A stretch of DNA of 49,024 nucleotides from Rikenellaceae bacterium (GTDB lineage Bacteria; Bacteroidota; Bacteroidia; Bacteroidales; Rikenellaceae): positions 338,138 to 387,161 of the forward strand of contig CABIXK010000001.1 of assembly GCA_902362705.1 (NCBI GenBank). Direction: 5' to 3'. Both the position numbers and the translations under genes were made by a program. Below, piece by piece: positions 7,354 to 15,714 of the stretch; positions within the stretch are counted from its first letter, which is position 1; every line of letters begins with the position of its first letter. The notes beneath the pieces are model-generated. The model was not told where the DNA came from. It ran no database searches and worked only from the letters and a program-made list of their open reading frames with translations.

Positions 7354-9072
7354 CTACGGCCGCTCGAGCCGCACGCCGCTGCGGGCGAAGACGGCCGAAT
7401 CGCGGCTGTCGAGACCTGTGTGCCAGTGCGGGACGGCCTCGTTGTGGTCGTTCAGGTAGCGGCGCGGTGCGCGGCGGTCGTAGAGCGTGTCGACCAGCGA
7501 CGCCTCGCGCGAGATGTGGTTGCCGCGGATCGAGGCCATGCCGGCCATCGTGTGGAAAAGGGCGTGCGTGGTGGCCGGAGCGTCGGAGTTGCGGCAGGCG
7601 GCCTCGGCCTGCGCGGGGAAGCGCTGCCTGTATGCCTCCGAGAACCACGCCAGGGCCGCCACGTGGAGCTGGTAGGCGGTCGTCGTGGGCGAGGCGTGGA
7701 GAAAACGCCGGCGCTCGTCGTCGAGCAGATCCTCGCCGTGGTCGGCGCAGTAGAGCAACGCCGAGCATACCCCGTCAAGCGAGCGCAGGTAGCCGATCGT
7801 CTCTGCGAGGAAGTGGTCGGTATAGAGGACCGAATTGTCGTAGGCGTTGCGGATGCGTTCGATGTTCTGCTCCGAGATGGCCACGTCGTCGTCGGGCAGG
7901 TAGCGGGCGAAACGGCGCGGGTAGCGCTGGTGGTAGCTGAAGTGCGAGCCGTAGCAGTGGAGGATGAAGAGGAGCTTCGGCGCGGTGCACGATGCGACGA
8001 TGCGCTTCATCGAGTCGAGCAGCTGTTCGTCGAAGCGCGGGGCCCCGAGGTACTCGACATGTCGGGCGTCGTGGGCCAGGTGGTCGATCATCGCCCCCTG
8101 CGGCGCCTGGTTGGAGAGGAACCAGGTCTCGAAGCCCGCCTCGTTGAAGAGGGCCGGAAGCCCGCGGCGGCGGTAGAGCTCCTCGTGCTCGTGGGTGTCG
8201 ACCGACGAGAGGATCAGCGGCACGCTCTTGTGGGTGGTGTTGCTCTGCGTCAGCACGTCGCGGAAGAGCACCACGTCGTCGAGTTCCGCCAGGCGCGGCG
8301 TGGTCGGACGCTCATAGCCGTAGAGCTGCCAGTTCATCGCCCGCGAGGCTTCGCCGATGATGTAGACGTAGATCTCGCGCCCGGGGGCTTCGGCCGTGCG
8401 CTCGGCCGCATAGGTGAAGTCGGCCGAAGTGCGCTCGAAGCGGCTGGTCTTGCGGAACTCCGAGGCGCAGAGCCCCACGTTGTAGATGACGTTGACGGGG
8501 AAGACCTCGTCGCGCAGCACGTGGCGTGTGTCGCTGGCGCGGTAGGCGGGCCAGAGCGCCAGCGTCCCCAGCGCGAAGAGCGCCGCGCCGGTGAGCCCCG
8601 TCGTGAGACGCGTCGTGCGGGAGATGTAGCGGCGGTGGGCGATCTCGCGAGCGGCGAGCCACAGCAGCGGAACGTAGAGCGCGCAGACGAACAGCACCGA
8701 CGGATAGATGTTCGACAACAGCTCGCCGGCCTCACCTGGATTGGTGGTCAGCACGTTGGTGAACATGTCGGTGGCGACGATCGAGTTGCCGAACAGGTAG
8801 AGCAGCACGATCTGGAAGGCGCAGAAGAAGATGAACGGGAAAGCGAGCCAGATCATCACGCCCGAACGGCGCAGCGCCACGCTCCACATCATATAGAAGC
8901 CCAGCGGCATGAGAATCAGCGCCTCCACGCTCCACCACCCGTAGTGTTCGGTGTTGGCGAGGATGCAGTTGGGGAGAATCAGCGCCGCGCAGAAGTAGAG
9001 CACGAGCAGCGTGGTGAAGCGGCTGCGGGTCTTCATCCGGCGGCGGAGCTCCCGGTCGAGTTTGTCGCTCAT
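7354..9072 (-). CDS. Lipid A phosphoethanolamine transferase-like membrane sulfatase
   Basis: A 572-aa protein of the EptA/alkaline-phosphatase superfamily, which moves phosphoethanolamine from phosphatidylethanolamine to lipid A or glycans at the outer face of the inner membrane. About five N-terminal membrane helices (residues 20-175) precede a periplasmic catalytic domain with the metal ligand E241 in IIGEASRAMNW, YGYERPTTPR at 251-260, the nucleophile T280 in SNTTHKS, HCYGSHFSY near 372, and D444/H445 in CADHGED. FLHASP near 458 matches the family HGTP-like histidine. All expected catalytic residues are present. It lies 14 nt behind the YtfJ-like gene. The acceptor (lipid A, core or another glycan) cannot be read from sequence. 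Confidence 0.88.
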   Translation of the reverse strand: MSDKLDRELRRRMKTRSRFTTLLVLYFCAALILPNCILANTEHYGWWSVEALILMPLGFYMMWSVALRRSGVMIWLAFPFIFFCAFQIVLLYLFGNSIVATDMFTNVLTTNPGEAGELLSNIYPSVLFVCALYVPLLWLAAREIAHRRYISRTTRLTTGLTGAALFALGTLALWPAYRASDTRHVLRDEVFPVNVIYNVGLCASEFRKTSRFERTSADFTYAAERTAEAPGREIYVYIIGEASRAMNWQLYGYERPTTPRLAELDDVVLFRDVLTQSNTTHKSVPLILSSVDTHEHEELYRRRGLPALFNEAGFETWFLSNQAPQGAMIDHLAHDARHVEYLGAPRFDEQLLDSMKRIVASCTAPKLLFILHCYGSHFSYHQRYPRRFARYLPDDDVAISEQNIERIRNAYDNSVLYTDHFLAETIGYLRSLDGVCSALLYCADHGEDLLDDERRRFLHASPTTTAYQLHVAALAWFSEAYRQRFPAQAEAACRNSDAPATTHALFHTMAGMASIRGNHISREASLVDTLYDRRAPRRYLNDHNEAVPHWHTGLDSRDSAVFARSGVRLERP

Positions 9073-9086
9073 GCGATCGGGTGCAC

Positions 9087-9605
9087 CTATTTATATTGCT
9101 CGATCACCTCGTAGAAGGCCTCCTTGTCGGCCTCCGACAGCTCGCCCTTGCGCAGGAACACCAGCTCGCCCTCCTTCGAGACGATCATCAGCACGAACTG
9201 GTTGTTGCAGTCGCCCAGCTGCCACGCCGTGCTGAGGATGCGGTCCTGGTCGGCCAGCACCGTGGCGCCGTTCTTCTCGGTGCGCTTGCGGGCCATATTG
9301 CGGGCCATGCCGTTGGGGACGAACGGGGCGTCCTTGAGGTTCATCACCCCGAAGCCGTAGAGATTGTCGCCCTGGGCGCGGTGATTCTGCTCGAGCTCCT
9401 CGGTGAACTCCTCGTTCTGCTTGTGACGGTCGGGATCGACGTAGAAGATCATCAGGTTCTTCTCGCCCCAGTGGGGCAGCTTGGCGGGCTTGCCCTCCAG
9501 GTCGAGCACTTCGACATTGCTCACCTTGCGGGGCAGCTCCTGCGCCGCGGCGGTCGAGACGGCGCACGCGAAAGCGGCCAGCATCACCATCTTTTTCAAC
9601 TTCAT
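9087..9605 (-). CDS. YtfJ-like periplasmic protein (thioredoxin-like fold)
   Basis: A 172-aa exported protein: MKLKKMVMLAAFACAVSTAAAQ is a clean signal peptide ending A-A-Q, which fixes the start at 9605; the open frame continues upstream to 9848 but that stretch reads as non-coding. The mature part resembles YtfJ: an early beta strand with NVEVLDLEGK, a central strand GFGVMNLKDAPFVPNGM, and the C-terminal block TAWQLGDCNNQFVLMIVSKEGELVFLRKGELSEADKEAF (shown here as one region, residues about 125-163) comparable to YtfJ's 'GAWQL....VVVLDKDG'. The redox CxxC of thioredoxins is absent. It sits 14 nt upstream of the EptA-like gene, so they likely share a transcript. Function unknown. Confidence 0.7.
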   Translation of the reverse strand: MKLKKMVMLAAFACAVSTAAAQELPRKVSNVEVLDLEGKPAKLPHWGEKNLMIFYVDPDRHKQNEEFTEELEQNHRAQGDNLYGFGVMNLKDAPFVPNGMARNMARKRTEKNGATVLADQDRILSTAWQLGDCNNQFVLMIVSKEGELVFLRKGELSEADKEAFYEVIEQYK

Positions 9606-9645
9606 AGCGTTGTTCTTTAAGGCATTATGCGAATGAGAACGCGGC

Positions 9646-9674
9646 CTAAGATACGAACGGTCCGAGCTAACAAA
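9646..9674 (-). promoter_or_regulatory. Possible promoter for the YtfJ-like/EptA-like pair
   Basis: On minus, TTTG (9674-9671) and TATCTTAG (9653-9646, one mismatch to TAnnTTTG) are 17 nt apart, 41 nt before the start codon. A second, exact TATCTTTG lies further up at 9731-9724. Confidence 0.45.
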
Positions 9675-9707
9675 GCCGGCCGTAGCCCCGATCATGGCGG
9701 GACTGAA

Positions 9708-9732
9708 GTATCTTCGGCGGGGGCAAAGATAC
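9708..9732. repeat. Inverted repeat GTATCTT-N11-AAGATAC in the divergent gap
   Basis: A 7-bp perfect inverted repeat (9708-9714 and 9726-9732) that covers a TATCTTTG-like element on the minus strand. It lies in the 245-nt region between the YtfJ-like gene and lrgA. It could be an operator or chance; AAGATACG also occurs at 9649-9655 as CTAAGATACG. Confidence 0.35.
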
Positions 9733-9797
9733 GGTTTTTCCCGGAAATACGGCACACCGCCCGCCGGATAATATTGTTCACAATCTCCACTCGGCGC

Positions 9798-9828
9798 TTG
9801 CTTTTGGCGGATCGGCGCGCTATATTTG
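9798..9828 (+). promoter_or_regulatory. lrgAB promoter
   Basis: TATATTTG at 9821-9828 is an exact -7 element, with TTG at 9798-9800, 20 nt upstream. Predicted start near 9835, about 15 nt before the lrgA ATG. Confidence 0.65.
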
Positions 9829-9850
9829 CCCCGACAAAATTCCCGCAACG

Positions 9851-10189
9851 ATGATCGGCATACTCCACATCCTGGCCTGCTGGCTCATAGGCAACGCCCT
9901 GAGCCAGCTGACAGGCAACTACATCTCGGGCAACATCATCGGCATGGTGCTGCTCTTCATCTCGCTCTCGCTGGGCTGGGTTCGCCCCGAGCGCGTGCGT
10001 CCCGCGGCCCGCTTCCTGCTCGGCGCCATGGCCCTCTTCTTCGTCCCCTACGGCGTGGGGCTCGTGGAGTCCTACCGCGTGATCCTCGACAATCTGGCGG
10101 CCATCGTGACGGCTTCGGCCGTGTCGACCGTCCTCGTGTTGTTAGTTTGCGGCTGGACCTACCAGTCGCTCTCCAAAAACCGCAAATAG
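9851..10189 (+). CDS. lrgA: CidA/LrgA family holin-like membrane protein
   Basis: A 112-aa polytopic protein with about four membrane helices (3-20, 27-45, 58-75, 83-102). It begins with a short amphipathic helix and the family pattern IGNALSQLTGNYISGNIIGMVLLF, where CidA/LrgA proteins carry 'lp.ipgsiiGmllLf'. Residues 53-72, centred on FLLGAMALFFVPYGVG, match the conserved 'ffVPagVG' turn. CidA/LrgA proteins work with LrgB-type partners in membrane permeability, murein hydrolase control or pyruvate uptake, depending on species. The lrgB gene follows after 2 nt. Confidence 0.9.
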   Translation: MIGILHILACWLIGNALSQLTGNYISGNIIGMVLLFISLSLGWVRPERVRPAARFLLGAMALFFVPYGVGLVESYRVILDNLAAIVTASAVSTVLVLLVCGWTYQSLSKNRK

Positions 10190-10191
10190 CC

Positions 10192-10884
10192 ATGCAACAA
10201 CTGTTCGAATCGGACCTCGCGCTGCTCACCCTCACCGTGGCGCTCTACTGCCTGGGCGGCGCTCTCTACCGCCGCACGCGGCTGATGATCCTTCACCCCG
10301 TACTGCTCACCTTTGTGGCCGTGATCCTCTTCCTGCGCGCGGCGGGCATCGACTACGCCCGCTACTCCGAGGCCACGGGCATCCTGCGCTTCGCCCTGGG
10401 CATGTCGGTCGTGGCGCTGGGCTATCTGCTCTACGAGCAGGTCGAGCGGCTGCGCGGCAGCCTGCTCCCCGTGGCGGTCTCGACGCTGGTCGGGTGTCTG
10501 GTCGGCATCGGCAGCGTGGTGCTCATCGCCGGGGCTATGGGCGCCGACCGCCAGCTCATCACCTCGCTGGCACCCAAGTCGGTCACCATACCCATCGCCG
10601 TGGCGGTGGTCGAGCCGCTGGGAGCCATCGTGCCCGTAACGTCGGTGGTGGTCTTCTGCGTCGGCATCTTCGGCAACATCTGCGGCGAGCAGATCCTGCG
10701 CCGCGCGGGCGTCGCCGATCCCGAGGCGCGGGGCTTCGCGCTGGGCGCCGCGGCCCACGGCATCGGCACGGCGCGCGCCATCGAGCTGGGGGCCGTCGAG
10801 GGGGCGCTGAGCGGGCTGGCGATGGCACTGATGGGATTCGCCACGGCGCTGCTGCTGCCGCTGATCGAAAAATACCTCTATTAG
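10192..10884 (+). CDS. lrgB: LrgB/CidB family membrane protein
   Basis: A 230-aa membrane protein with about seven helices. The start ATG (MQQLFESDLALLTLTVALY) is 2 nt after lrgA; an open frame runs further upstream but overlaps lrgA out of phase. Family landmarks are SLAPKSVTIPIAVAVVEPLG (about residues 124-143), an early 'HPVLLTFVAVILFL' block, and the C-terminal GAAAHGIGTARAIELG near 182-197, which is the conserved 'ashaiGTa.a.e.g' segment. It is the partner of LrgA; together they may form a pyruvate- or holin-like channel. The pair is bounded by its own promoter and by the next gene's promoter. Confidence 0.93.
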   Translation: MQQLFESDLALLTLTVALYCLGGALYRRTRLMILHPVLLTFVAVILFLRAAGIDYARYSEATGILRFALGMSVVALGYLLYEQVERLRGSLLPVAVSTLVGCLVGIGSVVLIAGAMGADRQLITSLAPKSVTIPIAVAVVEPLGAIVPVTSVVVFCVGIFGNICGEQILRRAGVADPEARGFALGAAAHGIGTARAIELGAVEGALSGLAMALMGFATALLLPLIEKYLY

Positions 10885-10908
10885 TTTTTAAAAATTGTCA
10901 AAAAGTAC

Positions 10909-10916
10909 TACTTTTG
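10909..10916 (+). promoter_or_regulatory. Promoter -7 element TACTTTTG
   Basis: An exact TAnnTTTG match, 34 nt before the transporter ATG; only a T-run (10885-10889) lies at the -33 distance. Confidence 0.6.
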
Positions 10917-10950
10917 CACCATCTAACGCACCCAAAAGCTAATCACGTCT

Positions 10951-12615
10951 ATGGAGTGGCTACACACCCTCTTCTTCGGTAACGGCATCGCCCACGCGGT
11001 GCTCACGTTCGCGCTGGTGATCACCTTCGGCATCCTGCTCGGCAAGATCAAGATCGGCGGCGTCTCGCTCGGTATCACCTGGATTCTCTTCGTCGGCATC
11101 TTCCTGAGCCACTTCGGCATGACAGTCGACGACGGCGTACGCCACTTCGTGCAGGAGTTCGGACTGATCCTCTTCGTCTTCTCGATCGGTCTGCAGGTGG
11201 GCCCGGGCTTCATCTCGGCCTTCAAGCACGGCGGCATCACGCTTGTGGGCTGCGCCACGGCCATCGTGCTGCTGGGCGTCGCCACGGCCTACGTCATCCA
11301 CCTGGCGACCGGCACGCCCATCCCCACCGTCGTGGGCATTCTCTCGGGCGCCGTGACCAACACGCCCGGTCTGGGCGCCGCGCAGCAGGCCTACGCCGAC
11401 GCCTCGGGCATTCAGGATCCGACCATCGCCATGGGCTACGCCGTGGCCTACCCGCTGGGCGTCGTGGGCATCATCCTCACGATGATCATCGTCCGCTACG
11501 CCCTGCGCATCCGCTTCGAGAAGGAGGACGAGGGGCTGGCCGCCCTCTCGGCCGAGAAGAAGCTGGCCGACAAGGTCTCGGTGGAGTTCACCAACCAGAT
11601 GCTCGACGGCCGCACGATCGAATACATGCGCGATCTGGTCAACCGCCAGTTCGTCATCTCGCGCGTCATGCGCCCCACGGGCGAGATCATCATGGCCGAC
11701 GCCACCACGCAGCTCAACCTGGGCGACCGGCTCTGGATCATCGGCCAGGGCGACGACATAGAGGCCATCGTGGCCTTCTTCGGCCACCGCGTGGAGATGA
11801 CCGACCGGGAGTGGGGCAACAACACCCCCAACTCGGAGCTCATCTCGCGCCGCATCCTCATCTCGCGCCCCGAGATCAACGGCAAGAAGTTCTCGGACCT
11901 GCGCCTGCGCACCAAGTATGGCATCACCATCTCGCGCGTCAACCGCGCCGGCATGGACCTGATTCCCTATCAGGGTCTGGAGTTGCAGGTGGGCGACCGC
12001 GTGATGGTCGTCGGCACCGAGAAGTCGGTGGCCAAGGTGGCCGACCTGCTGGGTAACTCGCTCAAGAAGCTCGACCACCCCAACCTCATCACCATCTTCG
12101 TGGGCATAGCCCTGGGCGTGCTGCTGGGGTCTATTCCGCTGCTCAACGTGCCCCAGCCCGTGAAGCTGGGTCTGGCGGGCGGTCCGCTCATCATCGCCAT
12201 CCTGATCGGCCGCTTCGGCACCCACTTCCGTCTGGTGACCTACACCACCACCAGCGCCAACCTCATGCTGCGCGAGATCGGCATCGCCCTCTTCCTCGCG
12301 GCGGTGGGCATCGGTGCCGGCAGCGGATTCGTCGACGCGATCGCCGACGGCGGCTACCGCTGGATCGGCTACGGCGTCATCATCACGATGGCTCCGCTCA
12401 TCATCGTCTCGCTCGTCGCCCGTCTGTGGCTCAAGATGAACTACTACACGCTCATGGGCCTTATCGCCGGCTCGATGACCGACCCCCCGGCGCTGGCCTA
12501 CGCCAACGCCACGGCCGGCAACGACATGCCCGCCGTCGGCTATTCGACGGTCTATCCCGTGGTGATGTTCCTGCGTGTGCTGACCGCCCAGATGTTCATC
12601 CTCTTCGCGCTGTAA
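10951..12615 (+). CDS. AspT/YidE-type putative transporter with RCK_C domains
   Basis: A 554-aa inner-membrane protein of the aspartate:alanine exchanger (AAEx) family. Two homologous membrane halves of five to six helices flank two cytoplasmic TrkA_C/RCK_C domains (about 210-290 and 295-375), each ending in a GDRLWIIG or GDRVMVVG strand. Each half has the family signature: GAVTNTPGLGAAQQA near 132-146 and GSMTDPPALAYANA near 507-520. Known members (AspT) exchange amino acids; YidE/YbjL have no proven substrate. The next two genes code for aminotransferase-fold enzymes, which suggests an amino-acid substrate, but the 90-nt gap with a hairpin leaves co-transcription open. Confidence 0.88.
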   Translation: MEWLHTLFFGNGIAHAVLTFALVITFGILLGKIKIGGVSLGITWILFVGIFLSHFGMTVDDGVRHFVQEFGLILFVFSIGLQVGPGFISAFKHGGITLVGCATAIVLLGVATAYVIHLATGTPIPTVVGILSGAVTNTPGLGAAQQAYADASGIQDPTIAMGYAVAYPLGVVGIILTMIIVRYALRIRFEKEDEGLAALSAEKKLADKVSVEFTNQMLDGRTIEYMRDLVNRQFVISRVMRPTGEIIMADATTQLNLGDRLWIIGQGDDIEAIVAFFGHRVEMTDREWGNNTPNSELISRRILISRPEINGKKFSDLRLRTKYGITISRVNRAGMDLIPYQGLELQVGDRVMVVGTEKSVAKVADLLGNSLKKLDHPNLITIFVGIALGVLLGSIPLLNVPQPVKLGLAGGPLIIAILIGRFGTHFRLVTYTTTSANLMLREIGIALFLAAVGIGAGSGFVDAIADGGYRWIGYGVIITMAPLIIVSLVARLWLKMNYYTLMGLIAGSMTDPPALAYANATAGNDMPAVGYSTVYPVVMFLRVLTAQMFILFAL

Positions 12616-12653
12616 CGCGGACCTTCGGGCTGCGACGGCCAACTCGGAATCGC

Positions 12654-12681
12654 GGTGCCGACGGATCCTTCCGCCGGCACC
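12654..12681 (+). other. Intergenic hairpin between transporter and malY-like gene
   Basis: A 12-bp stem with one mismatch (12654-12665 with 12670-12681) and a 4-nt loop. There is no T-tract, so it is not a standard terminator; it may stabilise or separate the two messages. Confidence 0.5.
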
Positions 12682-12705
12682 TGCCATATAAAAACAGAGA
12701 GAACC

Positions 12706-13881
12706 ATGCACTACGACTTCGACAAACCCGTGGAGCGGCGCGGCAGCGGCGCCGTGAAGTTCGACGCTCTGGGCCCGCACTACGGCCGGGAGGACCTGCT
12801 GCCGATGTGGGTCGCCGACATGGATTTCGAGACGCCCGACTTCGTGGTCGAGGCGCTGCGCCGCAGGCTCGGCCACCCGATCTTCGGCTACACGGTCGAG
12901 CCCGAGGGCTACCGCCCCTCGATCGTCGCATGGCAGCGGCGGCGCCACGGCTGGGAGATCCGGCCCGAGTGGCTCGCCTACATCCCCGGCATCGTCAAGG
13001 GCATCGGTCTGGTCGTCGACCGTTTCACCCGCCCGGGCGACCGAATCGTCGTGCAGCCGCCCATCTATCACCCCTTCCACCTGCTGCCGCGCGCCAACGA
13101 CCGCGAGGTGGTGTGGAACCCGCTGCGCGAGACGGCGGAGGGTTATGAGATGGACTTCGAGGGGCTCGAGCGGCTGCTCTCCGCGGGCGGATGCCGCCTG
13201 CTGCTGCTCGCCAACCCCCACAACCCCGCGGGCATCGCGTGGGACGCCGCGACGCTCCGTCGCCTGGCCGCGTTGTGCGCGGCGCACGGCGTGGTGGTGG
13301 TCTCCGACGAGATCCACGCCGACATGGCCCTCTTCGGCCACCGCCACACCCCCTTCGCCTCCGTGTCGGACGAGGCGGCGCGGCTGTCGATCACCTTCGC
13401 GGCGCCGTCGAAGAGCTTCAACATCGCCGGCATCGTCAGCTCCTACGCCATAGTGCCCGACGAGGCGCTGCGCCGCCGCTTCTTCGGCTGGCTCGCAGCC
13501 AACGAGTTCGACAGCCCCGCCCTGTTCGCTCCCATAGCCACGGAGGCGGCCTACCGCCACGGCGACGCCTGGCTCGACGCCATGCTGCGCTACGTGGAGG
13601 GCAACGTCCGGCTGGTCGAGGAGTTCTGCTGCGAGCGCCTGCCCGGCATCCGGCCCGTGCGGCCCCAGGCGTCGTTCCTCGTGTGGCTCGACTGCCGCCC
13701 GCTGGGCCTCGCGCACGGGCGGCTCGTGTCGCTCTTCGTCGACGGAGCCCGCCTGGCGCTCAACGACGGGGCGATGTTCGGCCCCGGCGGCGAAGGATTC
13801 ATGAGGCTCAACGTCGGCACGCAGCGCGCACGTCTCGAGGAGGCGCTCCGCCGGCTGGAGCGGGCGCTCGAACGAATGTAA
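12706..13881 (+). CDS. MalY/PatB family aminotransferase (cystathionine beta-lyase-like)
   Basis: A 391-aa fold-type I PLP enzyme. The start is ATG 12706 (MHYDFDKPVERRGSGAVKFD), where MalY/PatB proteins begin 'yDFd..i.RrgtgS.KwD'; the frame is open further upstream but unsupported. Landmarks: PMWVADMDF at 33-41, NPHNPAG at 170-176, D201 in SDEIHAD, and the PLP lysine K236 in APSKSFNIAG. Members cleave cystathionine or cysteine to pyruvate, ammonia and a thiol; E. coli MalY also acts as a regulator. It is followed after 23 nt by a second aminotransferase. Which sulfur substrate is used cannot be seen. Confidence 0.9.
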   Translation: MHYDFDKPVERRGSGAVKFDALGPHYGREDLLPMWVADMDFETPDFVVEALRRRLGHPIFGYTVEPEGYRPSIVAWQRRRHGWEIRPEWLAYIPGIVKGIGLVVDRFTRPGDRIVVQPPIYHPFHLLPRANDREVVWNPLRETAEGYEMDFEGLERLLSAGGCRLLLLANPHNPAGIAWDAATLRRLAALCAAHGVVVVSDEIHADMALFGHRHTPFASVSDEAARLSITFAAPSKSFNIAGIVSSYAIVPDEALRRRFFGWLAANEFDSPALFAPIATEAAYRHGDAWLDAMLRYVEGNVRLVEEFCCERLPGIRPVRPQASFLVWLDCRPLGLAHGRLVSLFVDGARLALNDGAMFGPGGEGFMRLNVGTQRARLEEALRRLERALERM

Positions 13882-13904
13882 CACCCACAAACACTCCCCA
13901 TATC

Positions 13905-15092
13905 ATGGCAAAAGCAGTCACCATCGACCGATCGCACCGCATGGACGGGATCGGAGAGTACTATTTCTCGCGCCGCCTGCGTGAGATCGCCGAGACGGAG
14001 GCCGCCACGGGCCGGCAGATCGTCAAGCTCGCAATGGGCAGCCCCGACCTGCCGCCCCACCCCGCGGTCATCGAGCGACTCGCGCGCGAGGCCCAGCGCC
14101 CCGACGTACACAAATACATGTCCTTCCAGGGCGAGCCGATCCTGCGCAAGGCCTTTGCCGACTGGTATGCGCGCTGGTACGGCGTGGAGCTCGACTACCG
14201 CTCGGAGGTCTATCCGCTCATCGGGTCGAAGGAGGGCATCATGCACATCTGCATGACCTTTCTCAACCCCGGCGACAAGGTGCTCGTGCCCGACCCGGGC
14301 TACCCTACCTACTCGGCGGCCGTGCGCCTCTCGGGCGGCGTGATGGTGCCCTATGCGCTCAACAAGCAGACGGACTTCTACCCCGACTTCGAGGCGATCG
14401 AGCGCGCGGGGCTCGACGGGGTGAAGATCATGCTGGTCAACTACCCCAACATGCCCACGGGGCAGGTGCCCACGCGCGAGCTCTTCGAGCGGATCGTCGA
14501 CTTCGGCGCCCGCCACAACATCCTCATCGTGCACGACAACCCCTACAGCTTCATCCGCAACGCCGAGGCTCCGATGTCGATCTTCGCGGTGGAGGGGGCG
14601 CGCGACGTGGCGCTGGAGATGAACTCGCTGTCGAAGGGCCACTCGATGGCCGGCTGGCGCGTGGGCATGGTTGCGGGCCGCGCCGAGTGGATCCGCGCGA
14701 TCCTCTCGTTCAAGTCCAACATGGACACGGGCATGTTCTACCCCATACAGGCGGCCGCCGAGACGGCGCTCTCGCTCGGGCGGGAGTGGTTCGACGAGCT
14801 GAACGCCATCTACTACCGCCGCGAACGGCAGGCCTACGCCCTGCTCGACGCCCTGGGCTGCCGCTACCGTCCCCGCCAGGCGGGGCTCTTCGTGTGGGCC
14901 GAGCTGCCCGAGGGGTACGAGGGCGACAGCTTCTCGTTCTCGGACGAGGTGCTGGAGCAGTGCGACGTCTTCCTCACGCCGGGCGGGATCTTCGGCTCGG
15001 AGGGCAACGGCTACGTGCGCATCACGCTCTGCTGCCCCGAGGAGCTGCTCAAGCGGGCGACGGACAACGTGGTGGCGCGCTACCGGCGCTGA
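13905..15092 (+). CDS. Class I/II PLP-dependent aminotransferase
   Basis: A 395-aa enzyme that starts at ATG 13905 (MAKAVTIDRSHRMDGIGEYY), 23 nt after the malY-like gene, and probably shares its transcript. Fold-type I motifs: KLAMGSPDLPPHP near 41-53, DPGYPTY at 130-136, NYPNMPTG at 179-186 (with the cofactor-contacting N182), D211 and Y214 in HDNPYSF, PLP lysine K244 in NSLSKGHSMAGWRVG, and R near the C-terminus in GYVRITLCC. The overall pattern is close to LL-diaminopimelate/aspartate-type aminotransferases of Bacteroidota. The exact amino donor is not determined by sequence. Confidence 0.9.
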   Translation: MAKAVTIDRSHRMDGIGEYYFSRRLREIAETEAATGRQIVKLAMGSPDLPPHPAVIERLAREAQRPDVHKYMSFQGEPILRKAFADWYARWYGVELDYRSEVYPLIGSKEGIMHICMTFLNPGDKVLVPDPGYPTYSAAVRLSGGVMVPYALNKQTDFYPDFEAIERAGLDGVKIMLVNYPNMPTGQVPTRELFERIVDFGARHNILIVHDNPYSFIRNAEAPMSIFAVEGARDVALEMNSLSKGHSMAGWRVGMVAGRAEWIRAILSFKSNMDTGMFYPIQAAAETALSLGREWFDELNAIYYRRERQAYALLDALGCRYRPRQAGLFVWAELPEGYEGDSFSFSDEVLEQCDVFLTPGGIFGSEGNGYVRITLCCPEELLKRATDNVVARYRR

Positions 15093-15099
15093 CGCATCG

Positions 15100-15135
15100 G
15101 AGGGGGCTTCGGGAAACGAAGTCCCCCTCTTTTTT
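15100..15135 (+). terminator. Terminator after the aminotransferase gene
   Basis: Stem GAGGGGGCTTCG (15100-15111) with CGAAG-T-CCCCCTC (15117-15129, one bulged T), then a run of T's to 15135. It separates the operon from the ECF sigma locus. Confidence 0.75.
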
Positions 15136-15136
15136 C

Positions 15137-15168
15137 TGTAACCTTTCAGCCCTGGGCGCGTCCAAAGG
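15137..15168 (+). promoter_or_regulatory. ECF-type promoter upstream of the sigma gene
   Basis: TGTAACCTTTC (15137-15147) and CGTCCAAAGG (15159-15168), with 15 nt between TGTAACC and CGTC. This is the classic ECF sigma -35 (GTAAC/GGAAC type) and -10 (CGTC) shape, unlike the housekeeping TAnnTTTG elements elsewhere. The same pair with the same spacing occurs at 16039-16070, which suggests that the sigma factor controls its own gene. Confidence 0.75.
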
Positions 15169-15186
15169 AAAACCGAGCAGAGCAGG

Positions 15187-15714
15187 ATGGAGCAACCGAC
15201 CGACAACGAAATCGTGCAGCGCGTCGCCGCGGGCGACACGGAGGCCTTCGGGATCGTGGTCCGACGCTACTCGGAGCCCATCTTCCGGCTCGTCGCGGGC
15301 ATGCTCGGCGACCGCGAGCGGGCCGAGGAGGTGACGCAGGAGTGCTTCATCCGCGCCTACGAGCACCTCGACCGCTTCCGCGGCGGCAGCGCGCTGTCGA
15401 CCTGGCTCTACCGCATCGCCTACAACCGGGCGGTCGATGCGAGCCGGCGCCGCCGCTTCCTGCGTCTCGGGCCGGAGCACGCACGGATTTCGACCGAGGA
15501 CGACGCTCCCCGCTACGGCGAGGAGGAGACGGCCGCCGTGCGGCGGGCCCTCGACCGGCTCGCACCGGCCGACCGGGCGCTCATAGCCCTCTACTACGAA
15601 GAGGAGCGGCCGGTGGCCGAGGTGGCCGAGATCACGGGGCTGTCGGTAGCTAATGTCAAGGTGAAACTGCATCGGACGAGGGCGCTCCTGCGCAAATACA
15701 TGGAGAAGGAATGA
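15187..15714 (+). CDS. ECF-family RNA polymerase sigma factor
   Basis: A 175-aa sigma-70 family protein with only regions 2 and 4. Region 2 spans about residues 18-90, with FGIVVRRYSEPIFRLVAGML, then ERAEEVTQECFIRAYEHLDRF and the STWLYRIAYNRAVDASRRRR segment for -10 recognition. Region 4 spans about 116-170, with LDRLAPADRALIALYYEEE and the helix-turn-helix VAEVAEITGLSVANVKVKLHRTR. The next gene overlaps by 4 nt (ATGA) and codes for a small membrane protein, as is usual for an anti-sigma partner. An ECF-type promoter directly upstream implies autoregulation. Confidence 0.95.
   Translation: MEQPTDNEIVQRVAAGDTEAFGIVVRRYSEPIFRLVAGMLGDRERAEEVTQECFIRAYEHLDRFRGGSALSTWLYRIAYNRAVDASRRRRFLRLGPEHARISTEDDAPRYGEEETAAVRRALDRLAPADRALIALYYEEERPVAEVAEITGLSVANVKVKLHRTRALLRKYMEKE

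Noticed and set aside
10960..13890. A 976-aa open frame on minus opposite the transporter and malY-like gene
   Set aside because: Rich in H, R, A, V and D in a pattern typical of antisense translation of GC-rich genes; it runs through clear plus-strand genes and a gene boundary.
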